A model generated the notes under the pieces. The model did no database searches and was not told where the DNA came from. It worked only from the letters and a program-made list of their open reading frames with translations. 64,000 nt of DNA from Dermatemys mawii (taxonomy: Eukaryota; Chordata; Testudines; Dermatemydidae): assembly GCA_007922305.1 (NCBI GenBank), contig ML677348.1:14098616-14162615 (forward strand), written 5' to 3'. Below, piece by piece: positions 35,436 to 47,224 of this stretch. Each line of letters begins with the position of its first letter. Position 1 is the first letter of the stretch. The translations under genes were made by a program, and so were the position numbers.

Positions 35436-35597
35436 ATTTTCAATAATGACTAATATTTTTGGATGCCCAGCTTGACATTTTAAAGGGACCTGATAGTCAG
35501 AAAGTTCTGAACAGCCATCCTGTGAAAATCAGCCACTTAAAAGTGTCTTAAAGTGGGCATACAGAACTTGACAAATCAGATCACTGATGTTGAAAAT
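35436..35597. repeat. Foldback MITE, second copy
   Basis: The left half has ATTTTCAA, TTTTTGGATGCCCAGCTTGA and the right half GTGGGCATACAGAACTTGAC with TTGAAAAT. More decayed relative of the copy at 28254-28425. Confidence 0.6.
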
Positions 35598-37935
35598 TTA
35601 GGCCATAAATAACTAAATAAAATATATATATATTTATTCATAGGTTGGTCAAACTTTTCAGACCCTCATGTTTTAAATGCATATTGTTTATTTTACTTAT
35701 AATAAAAGTTACAGTCACTATACTGTTCTATGTTCTTTTTCACTAATAAAATGTGTTTGGGAAAATTGTGGATTGAACAAGAATAAGGCACATAGTAGAC
35801 ACTATAAAGCATGGATTTAACACTATTTGGCAGAAAGGTGACTCTGAAACCTCAGCCACAGAAATTCAAATAATAGATCTGCTGACTTTGCAACACTGAA
35901 TTTTTTGATTTTTTTTTACGTTTTGTTCCTTTAAAAGGGAAGCATACACATAAGCTTGAATACACGTCAGCTAAATTAGTATCTTTAGACCTGACTGGTT
36001 CCTTTGGAGCCATTATGGACTATTATTTCAGCCATCTACATCCACAGACTGAGAAATCTCTGAACAGGACTCTTTACAGTAGCAGTTTTTGAGTTAAGAC
36101 TCCATATGCTAAACTATGTCCAGAAGGGCCTAGATGTCGCAAATTGTAATATGAAAGTCCCTAAGTATAAACTTATACAAACACCCATAAAGCCAGGAGC
36201 CAATATAGCTAAGGTTGAGGTCAATACCATAATACGGTCTATCATAAATGTGATCATATTGTACTTCTAAAAGGGTATATTTTTTCAAATAGCAATATCT
36301 TCATTTTAGAGATCTGTAAATCATGATTATATTTTTCACCTGTAAATATATGTACACAATATTTCCATTTTCCTAGGTATTGGTATGGGCCTTAGAACTG
36401 TAATATCTAAGCATTTCCAAAGTATTTAAGAATAGAAATAACAATCTCATTCTTCCTTTCTCGCTTGTAGGAGACATAGCTTGCTTAGTCTATAGGATTT
36501 ATTTGTTTCTGTGTGAAAGAGATAGTGTATCTGTGTATGTAAAGAACTTATTCAGGACAAATTAAGTCACAGAAAGGAGCATTGAATTAATTTTGAAAGT
36601 GGTAAGGTACACAGACACACTTTTGTAGGAGCAATTCCAGAGACTTGGTCCAAGTTGCTGTGAAAGTTCTGTTTCCAGCACTCTCAAATATTTTTTTATT
36701 TTTATTTTTCCATTGAAATTGTGGGCATTCATGCTCATGGAGTGCAACACAATCTCTTAGAAAGCTAGCATTATTCTTGTGGAGGGATGGAGATTTTAAA
36801 CTTGACTATTAATGGTGGCAACCTGTATGTGTTGCTAAGCTGATGGGCTTCTATGTTTTATACCATTTAGAGAATATCTCTCCACTAGGAGCTGGGGGTG
36901 TGATTCCCAGCTTGCGAAGACATATGCGTACTAGCTCTCATTGAGCTAGTGCACTAAAAACAGTGTAACTGCAGTAGCACAGGCAGTGGCAGGAGGAAGT
37001 AGCAGCTATTACCACACCAGAGTTCCGACTATAGACATACTAATAGAGCTTTATAAGGTGTAATTTCATTACTAGATAGGAATCTCAGTAATAAGATCTG
37101 GAAGTCATAAATATGGGGGTTGTTATAGCTGTGTATTGGAGCTAAAATGTGTACTTTGGTAAATGTTTGGGACAGTGACTGTGTCTAACTCTGTGCAATG
37201 TGTTGTATAATAGGACCCTGATCCTGAATTGGACTGTGGATGCTGCCACAGCATACAAATTTTTATTAGTAGTACTAGTATTAATATTTTATTTATTATT
37301 AATAAATTAATGAATGCTTGCCCTGAAGTTCAATTCTCAGGCTTTGCAAGCAAATACTGTGCTTAATTTTGAATTCAGTTAACTCCAACAGCTAAAGGGA
37401 ATAATTCCTGCCGCCTTCCACAGCCCCCTCTTTTCTTTCCTCAACAAACCCTGCCCCTGTTACAGTAAATATAAGATAAAGTCTCTGGTGTTGGAGCTTG
37501 TTGGGGTTGAAAGCAGGGGTAGGCAGGCTGCAGGGAGGAGATTCACTAACTTCATTGGAGTGTAAATGTCCTCCATCTGCGATTCTGAAATATATTGCAC
37601 TCAAAGCCATATTTCATTCACCTTAATGTATTTATCCTCAAAATAACCCTGTGATGTATGGAAATAGTGTTATTCTATTTTAAAACTGGAAAACCAAGAA
37701 ACAGAGGGCTTAGCATTTTTAGCAGTGCTATAGCACTGCTAAAATAAAACATAGAGATATTTTTATATAAGAAATATTCATTGTTCAAATAAGAGTGGTA
37801 GAGTTTTCTTTATTTCATTAAACAAAATAAAAAGGCTTTGAGACAAAGTCAAGTAAATCATATAAATAAGTTTGCTCTGTATTTTTAAATTTAACTAGTC
37901 TCTTAAAATAAATATTCTTTAAATTTAATTCTCAG
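35598..37935. other. Intron upstream of the third exon
   Basis: Contains a Harbinger-MITE-like piece at about 36885-37030 (CTAGCTCTCATTGAGCTAGT), a dispersed repeat at about 37195-37315 (AATAGGACCCTGATCCTGAA) and a partial MIR-like piece at 37625-37710 (- strand). No gene recognised. Confidence 0.5.
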
Positions 37936-38051
37936 GAGAATATCTCTGGCCACTCCCAGACAGCTTTATAAGTCCTCTAACATGACTCAGCGCTGGCAGC
38001 GACGGGAGATTTCTAACTTTGAATACTTGATGTTCCTCAATACTATAGCAG
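37936..38051 (+). CDS. NBEA: Neurobeachin exon (start of BEACH domain)
   Basis: Internal coding exon of 116 bases following a 10312-base intron. The acceptor is TTTAATTCTCAG and the donor GTAAGG. The first base completes the split Arg codon. The exon then reads [38 protein letters not shown], and leaves one G of a split Gly codon. It spans the linker end and the first BEACH helix. The run W-x-x-R-E-I-S-N-F-x-Y-L-x-x-L-N is the usual opening of BEACH domains. Residues 75-112 of the assembled segment. The length is not a multiple of three, so skipping it alone would shift the frame. Confidence 0.94.
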
Positions 38052-39239
38052 GTAAGGTTCTAACTCTTTAATCCCTCATAATATGTTTATGTTTGTCAAA
38101 ATCTTGAGTACCGTGACTTGATAGAATATATTTATCCCTCTAGAATTCAGCTGCAGTTTTATGATAGATTCTGAAACACTCACATTAAATTTGATCAGAA
38201 AATGCACAACCTATCACTGAGGCTTTAGATTCATTTATTGTTGTGAAGGTTGTTCCTTGCTCTGCTTCTGCCATTTCCTCTGCTGACAGCTTTGTCTGAA
38301 GCTTTATTAGAGTCAACAAACAATTGCCAGAGAGTGTCTGGAAATAATAATGAGAAAATGTAATTTTGCTACTTCGTCATTCTCAGCAACAGCAACTAGA
38401 CAGCTGAATAACAACAGTATTCTGCCTAGTACAGTTGTCACCTGGATTGTGGGATGATTAGATTACAGCATTTTTTCTCTTTTAGTTCTTTGTACTGAAT
38501 TATATCATCAGATTAGGTATTCAAAATGAGAAATAACTTTCAAAGATATCCATTCTTTATTAGTAAAATAAGAGCTTTTCTGACAGTTGTCACTAATTAA
38601 ACAGTAATAGTGGCAATCCCACTTCCATCTTCCTGTTTTCTATATATTGGTAACAGGAGTGATTTGAAATGTAAAAAGATGCAGCTTTCTGTATGATATA
38701 CAAAAAATGTACTGAACGCTGGTTACTGTTATTTCTCCAGCAGCATAGCATATAAATTGTTTATGAATCTTACCATAGGGAAACTTTCTCATGTATCCCA
38801 CACCGATGAGCTCTAACTGTGAATAAAATTAACTCCACCAAGCATACCAATATCACTTTGTACTCCAAATGGTGTGTCAACTGAAACACTGACTTTGTTT
38901 TCATTTTTGTGCTTGAGATGGTCCTCCCTAATATGTTCCTCAGGCCAGAGAGCTGATCCTGTATCCAAAACCAGGTTTAACACTTTACCAGTTGATTCAC
39001 CCAGTTCTATTCAGAGTAAATTTTTTCATATCAATAATCTATGCTGATGAAAACAAAAAAAATGCCGACCAAAACCATTCACAAATCCAAAATTAAGTCA
39101 CCAAGTAATTTTGGCTCCACAATTTTTTTTTTTTTTGTGCTGGGGGATTCACAAGGAGACATAGGCACCATCCACACAACCACGGGGAGGAGGAGGAGGA
39201 GGAAAATATGGTGGTTCTGCTGTGTACCCCTTTTGCCCA
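38052..39239. other. Start of an 11553-base NBEA intron
   Basis: No gene or element recognised. T-rich run at 39122-39136. Confidence 0.4.
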
Positions 39240-39530
39240 ATAGTTCAGTGATTAGAGCACTTATCCAGGAATCCCAAGAACACATCCCAGTTCTGCCAGA
39301 TGTGAGCCAGAGACTAGAATCCAGATTTTCTACCTTCTAAGTGAATGCTCTAACCACTAGGCTATAGGAAGATATTCTGGAGTAGGTCTCAATTTTTCCT
39401 GTTGAAATTATTTCACTTTCTTTGTTTAAATAATGAAATATTAACTGGAGCAGGGAATAGAACCTGCATGTCCCTTTCCCAGGTAGGTGCCCTAACCATC
39501 ATACTCTAGAGTCATTCTCTCAGTCTATCT
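39240..39530. repeat. tRNA-like foldback repeat
   Basis: GTTCAGTGATTAGAGCACTT and the inverted GTGAATGCTCTAACCACTAG flank one hairpin. A second piece ends CAGGTAGGTGCCCTAACCAT. GTTCAGTGGTTAGAGCAC resembles the start of a tRNA gene, so the element may descend from a tRNA-derived sequence. There is no functional tRNA. Confidence 0.55.
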
Positions 39531-39639
39531 GTGATTCAATAAAATTAAATATAAATACAAAGTACACCAGCTTCAGCAGAAGAGACTGAGGGGCCCCGAT
39601 GAGCAGTTGACATATTATCATGATATAGCTGGAAAACTG

Positions 39640-39765
39640 AGAGAGACAGTGTAAGTGACTTGCCCTGTGCCATGCAAGAAGGTCTGCTGTAGAACTGGGA
39701 ATCTAATCCAGCTATCCTGCATCCTAGTCCAGTGCATTAACCACAAAACCATCCTTCCTCCATTT
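39640..39765 (-). repeat. MIR SINE fragment
   Basis: AAGTGACTTGCCCTGTGCCA, GCAAGAAGG, TAGAACTGGGAATCTAATCC and AGTGCATTAACCAC follow the reverse strand of the MIR core SINE. Confidence 0.6.
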
Positions 39766-39835
39766 TCCTTATTACGTTTTTAATATCACTCTATCAATAG
39801 CTTTTGTAAATAACATCTGTATCTAGCCCCTTTGA

Positions 39836-40452
39836 ATCATAGAATCATAGGACTGGAAGGGATCTTGAGAGGTCAACTAGTCCATGCCACTGCATTCATG
39901 GCAGGACTAAGTATTATCTAGACCACTCCTGACAGGTGTTTGTCTAACCTGCTCTTAAAAATCTCCAGTGACGGAGAGTCCACAAGCTCCCTAGGCAATT
40001 TATTCCAGTGCTTAACCACTCTGACAGTTAGGAAGTTTTTCCTAATGTGCAAACTAAACCTCCCTTGCTGCAAATGAAACCCATTGCTTGTCCTATCCTC
40101 AGAGGCTTCTCTTTTCCAGATTAAACAAACCCAATTTCTTCAGTCTTCACTCACAGGTCAAGTTTTCTAGACCTTTCATCATTTTTGTTGCTCTTCTCTG
40201 GATTTTTTCCAGTTTGTCCACATCCTCTGTGAAATGTGGTGCCCAGAAATGGACACAATATTCCAGCTGAGGCCTAATCAGCACAGAGTAGAGCAGAATA
40301 ATTACTTCTCATGTCCTGCTTACAACACTGCTGCTAACACATCCCAGAATGATGTTCACTTTTTTTTGCAATAGCATTACACCAGTGACTCAGATTTAAC
40401 TTGTGGTCCACTATGACCCCCAGACCCCTTCCCATAGTACTTCTTCCTAGGC
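39836..40452 (-). mobile_element. CR1 LINE, 3' part, left of a PLE insertion
   Basis: It starts with the inverted CR1 terminus AATCATAGAATCATAGGACT, followed by GAGAGGTCAACTAGTCCATG, CTCTTAAAAATCTCCAGTGA and GACCCCCAGACCCC. Reverse strand of CR1 3' UTR and ORF2 end. It is broken at about 40452 and resumes at 40846. Confidence 0.9.
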
Positions 40453-40650
40453 AAAAACAACAAGGAGTCCAGTGATTCCTTAACGACTAACAGATTTATT
40501 TGGACATAAGCTTTCGTGGGTAAAAAATCCACTTCTTCAGATGCATGGAGTGAAAATTACAGATACAGGCATAAATATATATTGGTCTACTCCCAATAAT
40601 TGATGAAGAGGTGTCAATACCAAGAAAGGGAAAATTGCTTTTGTAGTGAG
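40453..40650 (-). mobile_element. PLE fragment, reverse half of a head-to-head pair
   Basis: Read on the - strand: CACTACAAAAGCAATTTTCC, CTTGGTATTGACACC, then ATGCATCTGAAGAAGTGG and ACCCACGAAAGCTTATG, ending CTGTTAGTCGTTAAGG. It contains an intact CTGAAGA core (40534-40540) and GAAA (40512-40515) of the hammerhead-like motif. It meets a + strand PLE fragment at about 40650. Confidence 0.78.
40503..40540 (-). ncRNA. Hammerhead-ribozyme-like motif, best core in window
   Basis: On the - strand: CTGAAGA, a short linker, stem II GTGGATTTTTTACCCAC (outer four pairs good, one mismatch), GAAA, then GC-TTAT-GT as minimal stem III. Both core boxes are exact. The stem III closing base before the cleavage position reads C where U is expected, so activity is doubtful. 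Confidence 0.55.
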
Positions 40651-40846
40651 CCAGTCTTCCTGGACATTCAATAACAGATTTAAAAGTAGTCATTCTTCAA
40701 CAAAAAACTTCAAAAATAGACTTCAAAGAGAAACTGCAGAGCTACAATTCATTTGCAAACTTAACAACATCAGTTTGGGCTTGAATAGGGACTGGCAGTG
40801 GCTGGTTCATTTCCAAAGTAATTTTCCCTCTCTTGATATTGACACA
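40651..40846 (+). mobile_element. PLE fragment, forward half of a head-to-head pair
   Basis: FKNRLQRETAELQFICKLNN and ISLGLNRDWQWL, with SNFPSLDIDT, are the same GIY-YIG-side protein block seen at 31600-31790. It overlaps in content with the reverse half (both contain the AATTTTCCCT ... TTGACAC segment), so this is a duplication with inversion and not a simple flip. CR1 resumes immediately after. Confidence 0.75.
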
Positions 40847-41110
40847 GAACTGATTCTGCCAGACCCCACTCATGTCCTTCCAGCATGATTGTGAACAACT
40901 GATAATTACTTTCTGGGAACGGTTTTCCAACCAGTTTTGTACCCACATTATAGTTGCTCCATCTAGCTAGCATTTCCCTAGTTTGCTTATGAGAAGGTCA
41001 TACAAGATGGAATCGAAAGCTTTGCTAAAGTCGAGATATACCATGCCTACCATTTCTTCTCCCCACCTGCCCATCCACAAGGCTTGTTGCTCTGTCAAAG
41101 AATGATAGAG
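40847..41110 (-). mobile_element. CR1 LINE, right of the PLE insertion
   Basis: CAGAACTGATTCTGCCAGAC, TCCTTCCAGCATGATTGTGA, CTTTCTGGGAACGGTTTTCC and GAGAAGGTCATACAAGATGG continue the reverse-strand CR1 ORF2. Relative to the CR1 order I recall, roughly 250 bases are missing between the two CR1 parts. Confidence 0.85.
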
Positions 41111-41711
41111 GACACACACCAAAGCTCCTTTTTAAAGCATATTCTTGATAAATCACTGTACATTATTAATCAGTTTTGAAACGCCCACTCATTTATGCCT
41201 ACAGATATCACCAACACATCCAGACTTGGAAGACATGATTATGTCTGAAGTGGTATAGAAATGACATTGATACTTACACTGACAGTTGTCTCCCTCAATA
41301 GACAAGCTCCAGACTTCAAAGACCTCTTTAAGTATCCCAAAAGTTTCCAGTAAAGTTGTTGTTTAACCTGTAGTTAAAGACTACCTCTGGTAGACAAGCT
41401 TTTTTTATTAGTCATTTGGGTGGGATCTTAAGGAGGGTTTCTCTGTAACTGGTTTCACATCACTTAAATCCCTTGTAATGGTGCCACCCTACACTTACAC
41501 TCTAGATACCCAGCTGCAACTGAATGCAAGATTTGAAGAAAGACTGGTTGGTTTGTTCTTATTTGCTTGTCTGGGTGCTTCTATTATCATGTTCTTTCCT
41601 TTTTTTTAATACAGAATTGATCACTACCTTGATGGTGTCTTTTTGTGAAGTGACACACCTATATTCACTCAAATTCATCAAATTTCTGAAAGCTTGCAAA
41701 TTCTGTCTGCC
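41111..41711. other. Intronic gap without recognised features
   Basis: No gene, RNA or element recognised. Confidence 0.4.
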
Positions 41712-41714
41712 TCA

Positions 41715-42003
41715 GGCTGTGTCCACACTACACAGCTTTTAATGACATGGCTGTGTTGCTTCAACTGTGCTACTAAAAGTCATGTAGTGTAGGCACTGTT
41801 TGTTGGCTCTCCTGCAGACAAAAAATGTTCCAACTGGCAGAGTTTGCATTGTCAGCAGGAGAGCACTCTCTGTCAATAACATGCTGTTCACAATGGCGCT
41901 TGTTGTGGCAAAACTTTTGTCTTTTGGGATGAGTGTGGACATGTGGGTTAACATCTCAGAAAGATAAAAGTTTTGTCGTTCAATTGCCAGTATAGACATA
42001 GCC
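41715..42003. mobile_element. Harbinger-like MITE with TCA duplication
   Basis: Ends GGCTGTGTCCACACTAC and GCCAGTATAGACATAGCC (imperfect inverted repeats). TCA lies at 41712-41714 and 42004-42006. The 289-base element has no transposase. The termini resemble those of the autonomous element at 11941-14396 (TGTCTACACTGC type). Confidence 0.82.
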
Positions 42004-42006
42004 TCA

Positions 42007-44050
42007 CAGTGCAATAGATGCAGTGCTCCTTTATCTAGCCAAATGTTTCACACATTTTGCCGATTAATATCCAACTTTGAATGTCTATTAAAGAGAGACT
42101 TAATTAAACTAAAATTTAGTTAAGGGATATTTCATCTGCATGTAATATTTCCTAACCTTTGTAAAGATCTAGGTCTTCAGAAGAAGATAAGCTACGTTTC
42201 ATGATCCTTTTCATCAGTCTTAGATGTATTTCTTAACTCTCTCGCCCTTGCTGATGACGTCTTGATGCCACACATGTTAACACAATTTGTCTTTTCTATG
42301 TGGGGAGCCAACGTGCTGATTAGTAAAGGATTCAAAGAAGACCATAATGCATGTTATGTTAAATGAGTTTCCTTCATTAGCTCCTGTGCACACTACCCAG
42401 AGGACGATGTGAAAAGGGTGTTAAGCAATTAATGTTTGAGGAGCTTTCCCGTATCATGCAGAACATTAATTAAAGCTGCTCCTTCTCTGAAACCTGTCTG
42501 CATTGCTTGGAACTACTGCCAGAGTCTTCCTTAATGATCTACAAATTCTCTAATCACTTTTCACTTTTCCAAGTTGGGTAATGTTCACCTTTGTGCTGTG
42601 CTGGAAATGCGGTACCACCATACCATTTCCTAAGATCCCTCTACAAAGATACTTAAGAAAAGGCCAGATCCCTCCTACAGGGCTGGAAGTAAATACTAGT
42701 GTTTTCTTTGTTGGAAATAGCTCATTCTAGCCCTCATATACTGTAGTCCTATCACCTCTTCCAATAGTCTTATAACTTTTGCAACATTATAAATCTTCTT
42801 ACCCTCTTCTATAACAGCTGTCAAATGGTCCAAAATTATTATAAAATAAGCATGGCCTTCCATGGAAAGTGCATATGAAAAACCACAAATTCATCTGCAT
42901 CATCATGAAATCACATTTATCTTGCTTTCTTACATTCTGAAAGTTCATTTAGTAAGTAGAAAACTGTTAATTTACAGAAAACATTTCAGTTCCAAAAGCT
43001 GTATTATTCTCTGCCTTCTCATAGAATGTTCTAAATGTTTTGTTTTGAAAGGGAGAATAAAATTTATGTTTGACAGCCTAATCAACTGCTTAGTTCAAAA
43101 AAACCCTATAGACTTAAAAACATATGGGAATGCACTTGCCTACATAACATTTTCCCTATACTGAAAACAGTACAGATGATAACTGTCCAAATTCACAGAT
43201 TTCAAGCAAAAAGTATATCCACTGCTGGCAGGAAAACACCTTCACTGAGCTACATGAGTCAGTCAATTGAAGCAAAATGTGGTGTGTACAATTTCATAGG
43301 CAACTTTGGAACATTTAATATAATTATAAAATCTTGTGGCAAAGATGATGTGTTGCAAAATAGAGACATCACATATTTTATTTACTTTCTCTCTGAAAGT
43401 GTGATTTCTAACACTCTGTTTTCCTTTTAGATTTATAGTCCTTCACAGTGGGAACAGATATGAAATATTTGTTTCAAAGGCATAAGCTTTTTTACCCAGA
43501 ATGTTCGTGCAGACAGTGATGGGCTAGTTTTAGACTATTAGCTGTTTTGTTTAAATGGCACGTCCTGTTTAATATCCTCATCTTTAACCACTGAAAGAGA
43601 GACCTCCATTAATTCTTTTTTTCTGTCACTGTGCATCTGCTAACTGGCTTGTTCGTTTCGTCTGAGTCACACATTAGCCACTTCAGCATGGATGTTTGCC
43701 AAATTGTATCCTGGTAAATAGTTCACAGCTCTTTTGGTTATATTTCTTCTTCTCACAAACAGTAAATTTCAACTAGCAAATATTTTTGTTACTTCTTTTG
43801 TCCATTCTTTTATAGCTTATCTTTCTTCCTGCTATTATACCATTTTGGCATCGAGCACTTTATGAAACCATGTTCTCATATTATCCTGCATTGCAATCAT
43901 TCAAACACAGTAGCCTTGGGAACTGCTGGATACATTTGCCAGTGGGATTTCTGACACAAACCCATTTCCTTTCTCTTGACGTGTGACTCTGTCCTTTCAC
44001 ATAAGATCTCCTTTGCCCACTTGTAATACTGTTAGCTTTGGATAATTGGT
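42007..44050. other. Intronic sequence, possible conserved elements
   Basis: The stretch 42240-42490 contains balanced composition with several TAAT and ATTA motifs and AAGCAATTAATG, and 43540-43700 is similar. They may be conserved non-coding elements. Nothing else recognised. The frame at 42862-43164 has no family signature. Confidence 0.35.
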
Positions 44051-44059
44051 TGCTGTCTC

Positions 44060-44620
44060 TGCAACAGAATCACTGAACCAAACACCAAAACCTACAACTT
44101 GATCCTCAGCTCTCTCCCTGATGAAACAATATGCCTGTCTTCACATTCTCAGTTCCTAGCTATTGCATAATTTCCCAATCAATCCTTCATATACTGATTA
44201 CTCTTCACTGAAAAGCCTTCATTGTGCCACTTTATTTCTTATCTGTAAGTCTGCCTATCACCTTCTCTGAAACACTGTCCACTTTCATCTTTAACTCTGC
44301 TTCTCTTACAGTCTTTACTCAGATCTTAATCACTGTTTGTGTCAACTATTGTACTTCTCTCTCCCTAAATCACGGTTCTCTAAGTCTAAGTAGTCCAGAA
44401 CACTCACATTCAAGGACATATGATTTCCATAACTTTCTCTGGCTTCCTGTTCCTCTGGAAATTCAGTGCAAAATTACCCTCTTCATTTTCTAAAATCTCC
44501 AAAGTCTTGTTTCAACCTGTCTTTGTAAACTCCAAGCCACCTATTTTCTTGCCTTTTTATTCTATTTTTAATGTCTTCACCTCTTCCCTGCCCTCTCTCT
44601 TCTGACTTGAGCATATTTCA
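44060..44620 (+). pseudogene. L2/CR1-group LINE RT C-terminal relic
   Basis: About 44430 reads HNFLWLPVPLEIQCKITLFI, F-K-I, matching the L-H-W-L-P-V-x-x-R-I-x-F-K-I-L block after the RT of L2-type LINEs. Upstream VCVNYCTSLSLN fits the preceding D-Y-C-N-S-L-L block. Frame is 44224-44493 with breaks around it. Confidence 0.6.
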
Positions 44621-46411
44621 TCATGCTTGCAGCTCTGGTTTTTTGGGTTTTTTTGGTGGGAGTTTGGATTTTTTTTCCAAAGGTAAACACCGCACTCTGT
44701 TATTTATCAATCAGTCTCAGTTTTATATTCTCTGTGCTCCTGGTTTTTGTCCTAGTTTTGTAGACATAAGCCTTCCTGGCCCAAACTCCCTCCACCCCCT
44801 TCTCAAGGATTCCTTAGTTTTGAAGCAGTAGAAAGAATAGTAACTATACTAATTGACTTGGTGTTCTTTCTCTAGCTACACAGAAAAAAGACCTTATGAT
44901 ATATTAACACTCTAGGTGATACAAAAAAAAGTCTCTTCTTACTATTCTCACTGAGAATATAGCTGGGGGGAACCTTTAAAATAATCAAAAAACAGGAAGA
45001 TAAAAGAATCAGAATTGGGGAGTGTTATATTTACAAATCTGTGCTGAGTCTCTCTCTGTGGTACCCAGGTTTCAACGTGTTAAATTTGAAATATAATTCC
45101 CAGACTTATAACTCATTTCTGCTTTTTTAAGGTGTGTAAATTACCTTACATTTTAAAAAAATCCCTGTGTGCCATGGCTTTTAATAAATATGGGGAATCA
45201 TTATGTACAGAGTTCCTTTTAAAAGATTTCTGGTAAGCATTGGGGATTTTTTTTGTGAAGGTTTGTGAGGGAGAATGATGCATTCAGGTAATGAATGTAG
45301 ACCAACTTCCACTCCCTTTTTTCTCCTGTTTAGCATTTTCCACTTTTTTACCCTGTGATGTACAAGCCCTCACTGGTTAATTATGTATATGTTTAGCTAC
45401 TGCATGTGTTGGGCTTATTATTGTCATCTAATTAGATGTAACTCGAACTGCTTGCTTCTAGAAAAATCATTAAAAATTCTTTCCTAATGACCTAGAGATG
45501 ACAAAATGTCTGTAAAGTGTGAAGAAGCAGACAAGCACAGGAACATCGCTCTTAAAGAGTGTTAATCCAGATGCTGCAATCATCTAATTAAACAATATTT
45601 TGCTGTCATTAACATTTTCACCATGGAATTGCAGTTATAATTTCTTTGTCAGCTGTCTCTAGATCACTTTACCTTCAAAACTAAAGTGCCATATAAAAAA
45701 ATTAAATTGGATGGTTTAATTAAAAAGTTTTTTTAAATGAAGAAACATATCCAATATTTCTGAGATCTCATTTACTGTGCCTCAGTTTAATTGTTTAAGT
45801 AGATTAGTGTCATAGGCTTGCAATATTTAATATTCAGACTTTAACATTAATCTCTAAAAGCTTAGCTGATGAAAAATCTGCAGCAGCTGAAAAGGTATGT
45901 CTACCAAAAGCAGTACAGGTTTATGTTTTATAATTATTCAACTAAGAAACAAAGCAGTGGCAATTCTTGTGTAAAAACACCAAACAAGTGGTATTATGAA
46001 AAAATACTGTCTGCTCTTTATAGTCAGTAAATGATCATAGCAAGATCAAAACCAATCAGGAAACAGTTCCTTGTGGAATTAAAACAATTATATTTATTCA
46101 TGTTTAGAGCTATAGATATGTAATCCCATAATACCACTAAATCACTGTTATTCATCCAGATATCCATAAATACAGTACCCTATAACATCTTGTACCTACT
46201 ATGTCTACATTCACAATGTATATTAACATTCATTTACCCAATTTATTTTGTGTTAATAGTATAAAATTTTTGAATGAATATTGAATAACCTTTTATAAAT
46301 AACATTTATATCAGCCATGGTTAGTGTTTATATAGTATTTTATATATTCAACTACTTTACAAATATTAACTAATTAATACAAGACACCAGAGAGAGGGTG
46401 AGAGAGAAATA
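44621..46411. other. Intronic sequence without recognised genes
   Basis: AT-rich. 45440-45680 is a candidate conserved non-coding stretch. No gene or RNA recognised. Confidence 0.4.
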
Positions 46412-46530
46412 TTATTTTCCTGATTTTATAGATCAGTAACAAACAAAAAATGAAATGGCTTGCCCAAAGCCACACGGCAAGTCATAACCCAGGTCTCCTG
46501 ATTTACGATTGTTTGCTTAATCCACCAGGC
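46412..46530 (-). repeat. MIR SINE fragment
   Basis: TATTTTCCTGATTTTATAGA, GGCTTGCCCAAAGCCACACG, GCAAGTCATAACCCAGGTCT and CTTAATCCACCAGGCCAT follow the reverse strand of the MIR core. Confidence 0.75.
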
Positions 46531-46906
46531 CATACTAACTCTCAGTGAATAAGTATAAATAAATGTTACACAAATCACCCATATAATTTATTCTATTCAA
46601 TAGTTACATTATATTTTTTAAAATATTTTATAATTTATTGTAATCTTGCTCCTTGAGTTGCTTTATGGTGTGGCATTATTATGCTCTTCTTCATTTATGA
46701 AAGAACAACCTGTAGAGTAGTATTGAAGTACAGAGATTTCGGAGGAAGGCAGGGAGAAAGATTGCTGTGATGGCCCTACATCAGGCTCAAGCTGCTAACT
46801 ATTTCATGCAAGTAGTCCCATTGGCTTCAATCGAGATTATGGTATGGGAAAACAACATCAGGGCATTTATTTTAAAATAATAAAACTCTTTGCAGTTCTA
46901 CAGCAC

Positions 46907-46929
46907 TTTTTTTTTTTTTTTTTTTTTTT
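46907..46929. repeat. Run of 23 T
   Basis: Homopolymer directly before a CR1 3' fragment. Confidence 0.95.
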
Positions 46930-47175
46930 ACAAAATAACTAGTTTCCAAAAAGAACTAGATAAGTTCATGGAGGATAGGCCGATAGGTCCATCAATGGCA
47001 ACTCCATTCTCTGAATGTTTCTCGCCTCTGTTTGCTTTGTCAAAAGCTGGGAGTGGACAACAGGGGATGGATCTTTCAGTGATTTCCTGTTCTGTTCATT
47101 CTCTCTGAAGCATCTGACATTGGCCACTTCTGGAAGACAGGATACTGGGCTAGATGGACATTCCTATGTTCTCAT
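46930..47175 (+). mobile_element. CR1 LINE 3' end
   Basis: GAACTAGATAAGTTCATGGA, GGATAGGCCGATAGGTCCAT, CAACAGGGGATGGATC, then GCATCTGACATTGGCCACTT and GGATACTGGGCTAGATGGAC. Sense orientation, ending near CCTATGTTCTC. Confidence 0.87.
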
Positions 47176-47224
47176 TTGAGGATCTCCAAAAGCTTTACAA
47201 ATATTAATTAATTAAACTCTTTTA

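Noticed and set aside
39240..39365. A functional tRNA gene
   Set aside because: Only the A-box-like start GTTCAGTGATTAGAGCAC is present, inside a foldback repeat. There is no cloverleaf.
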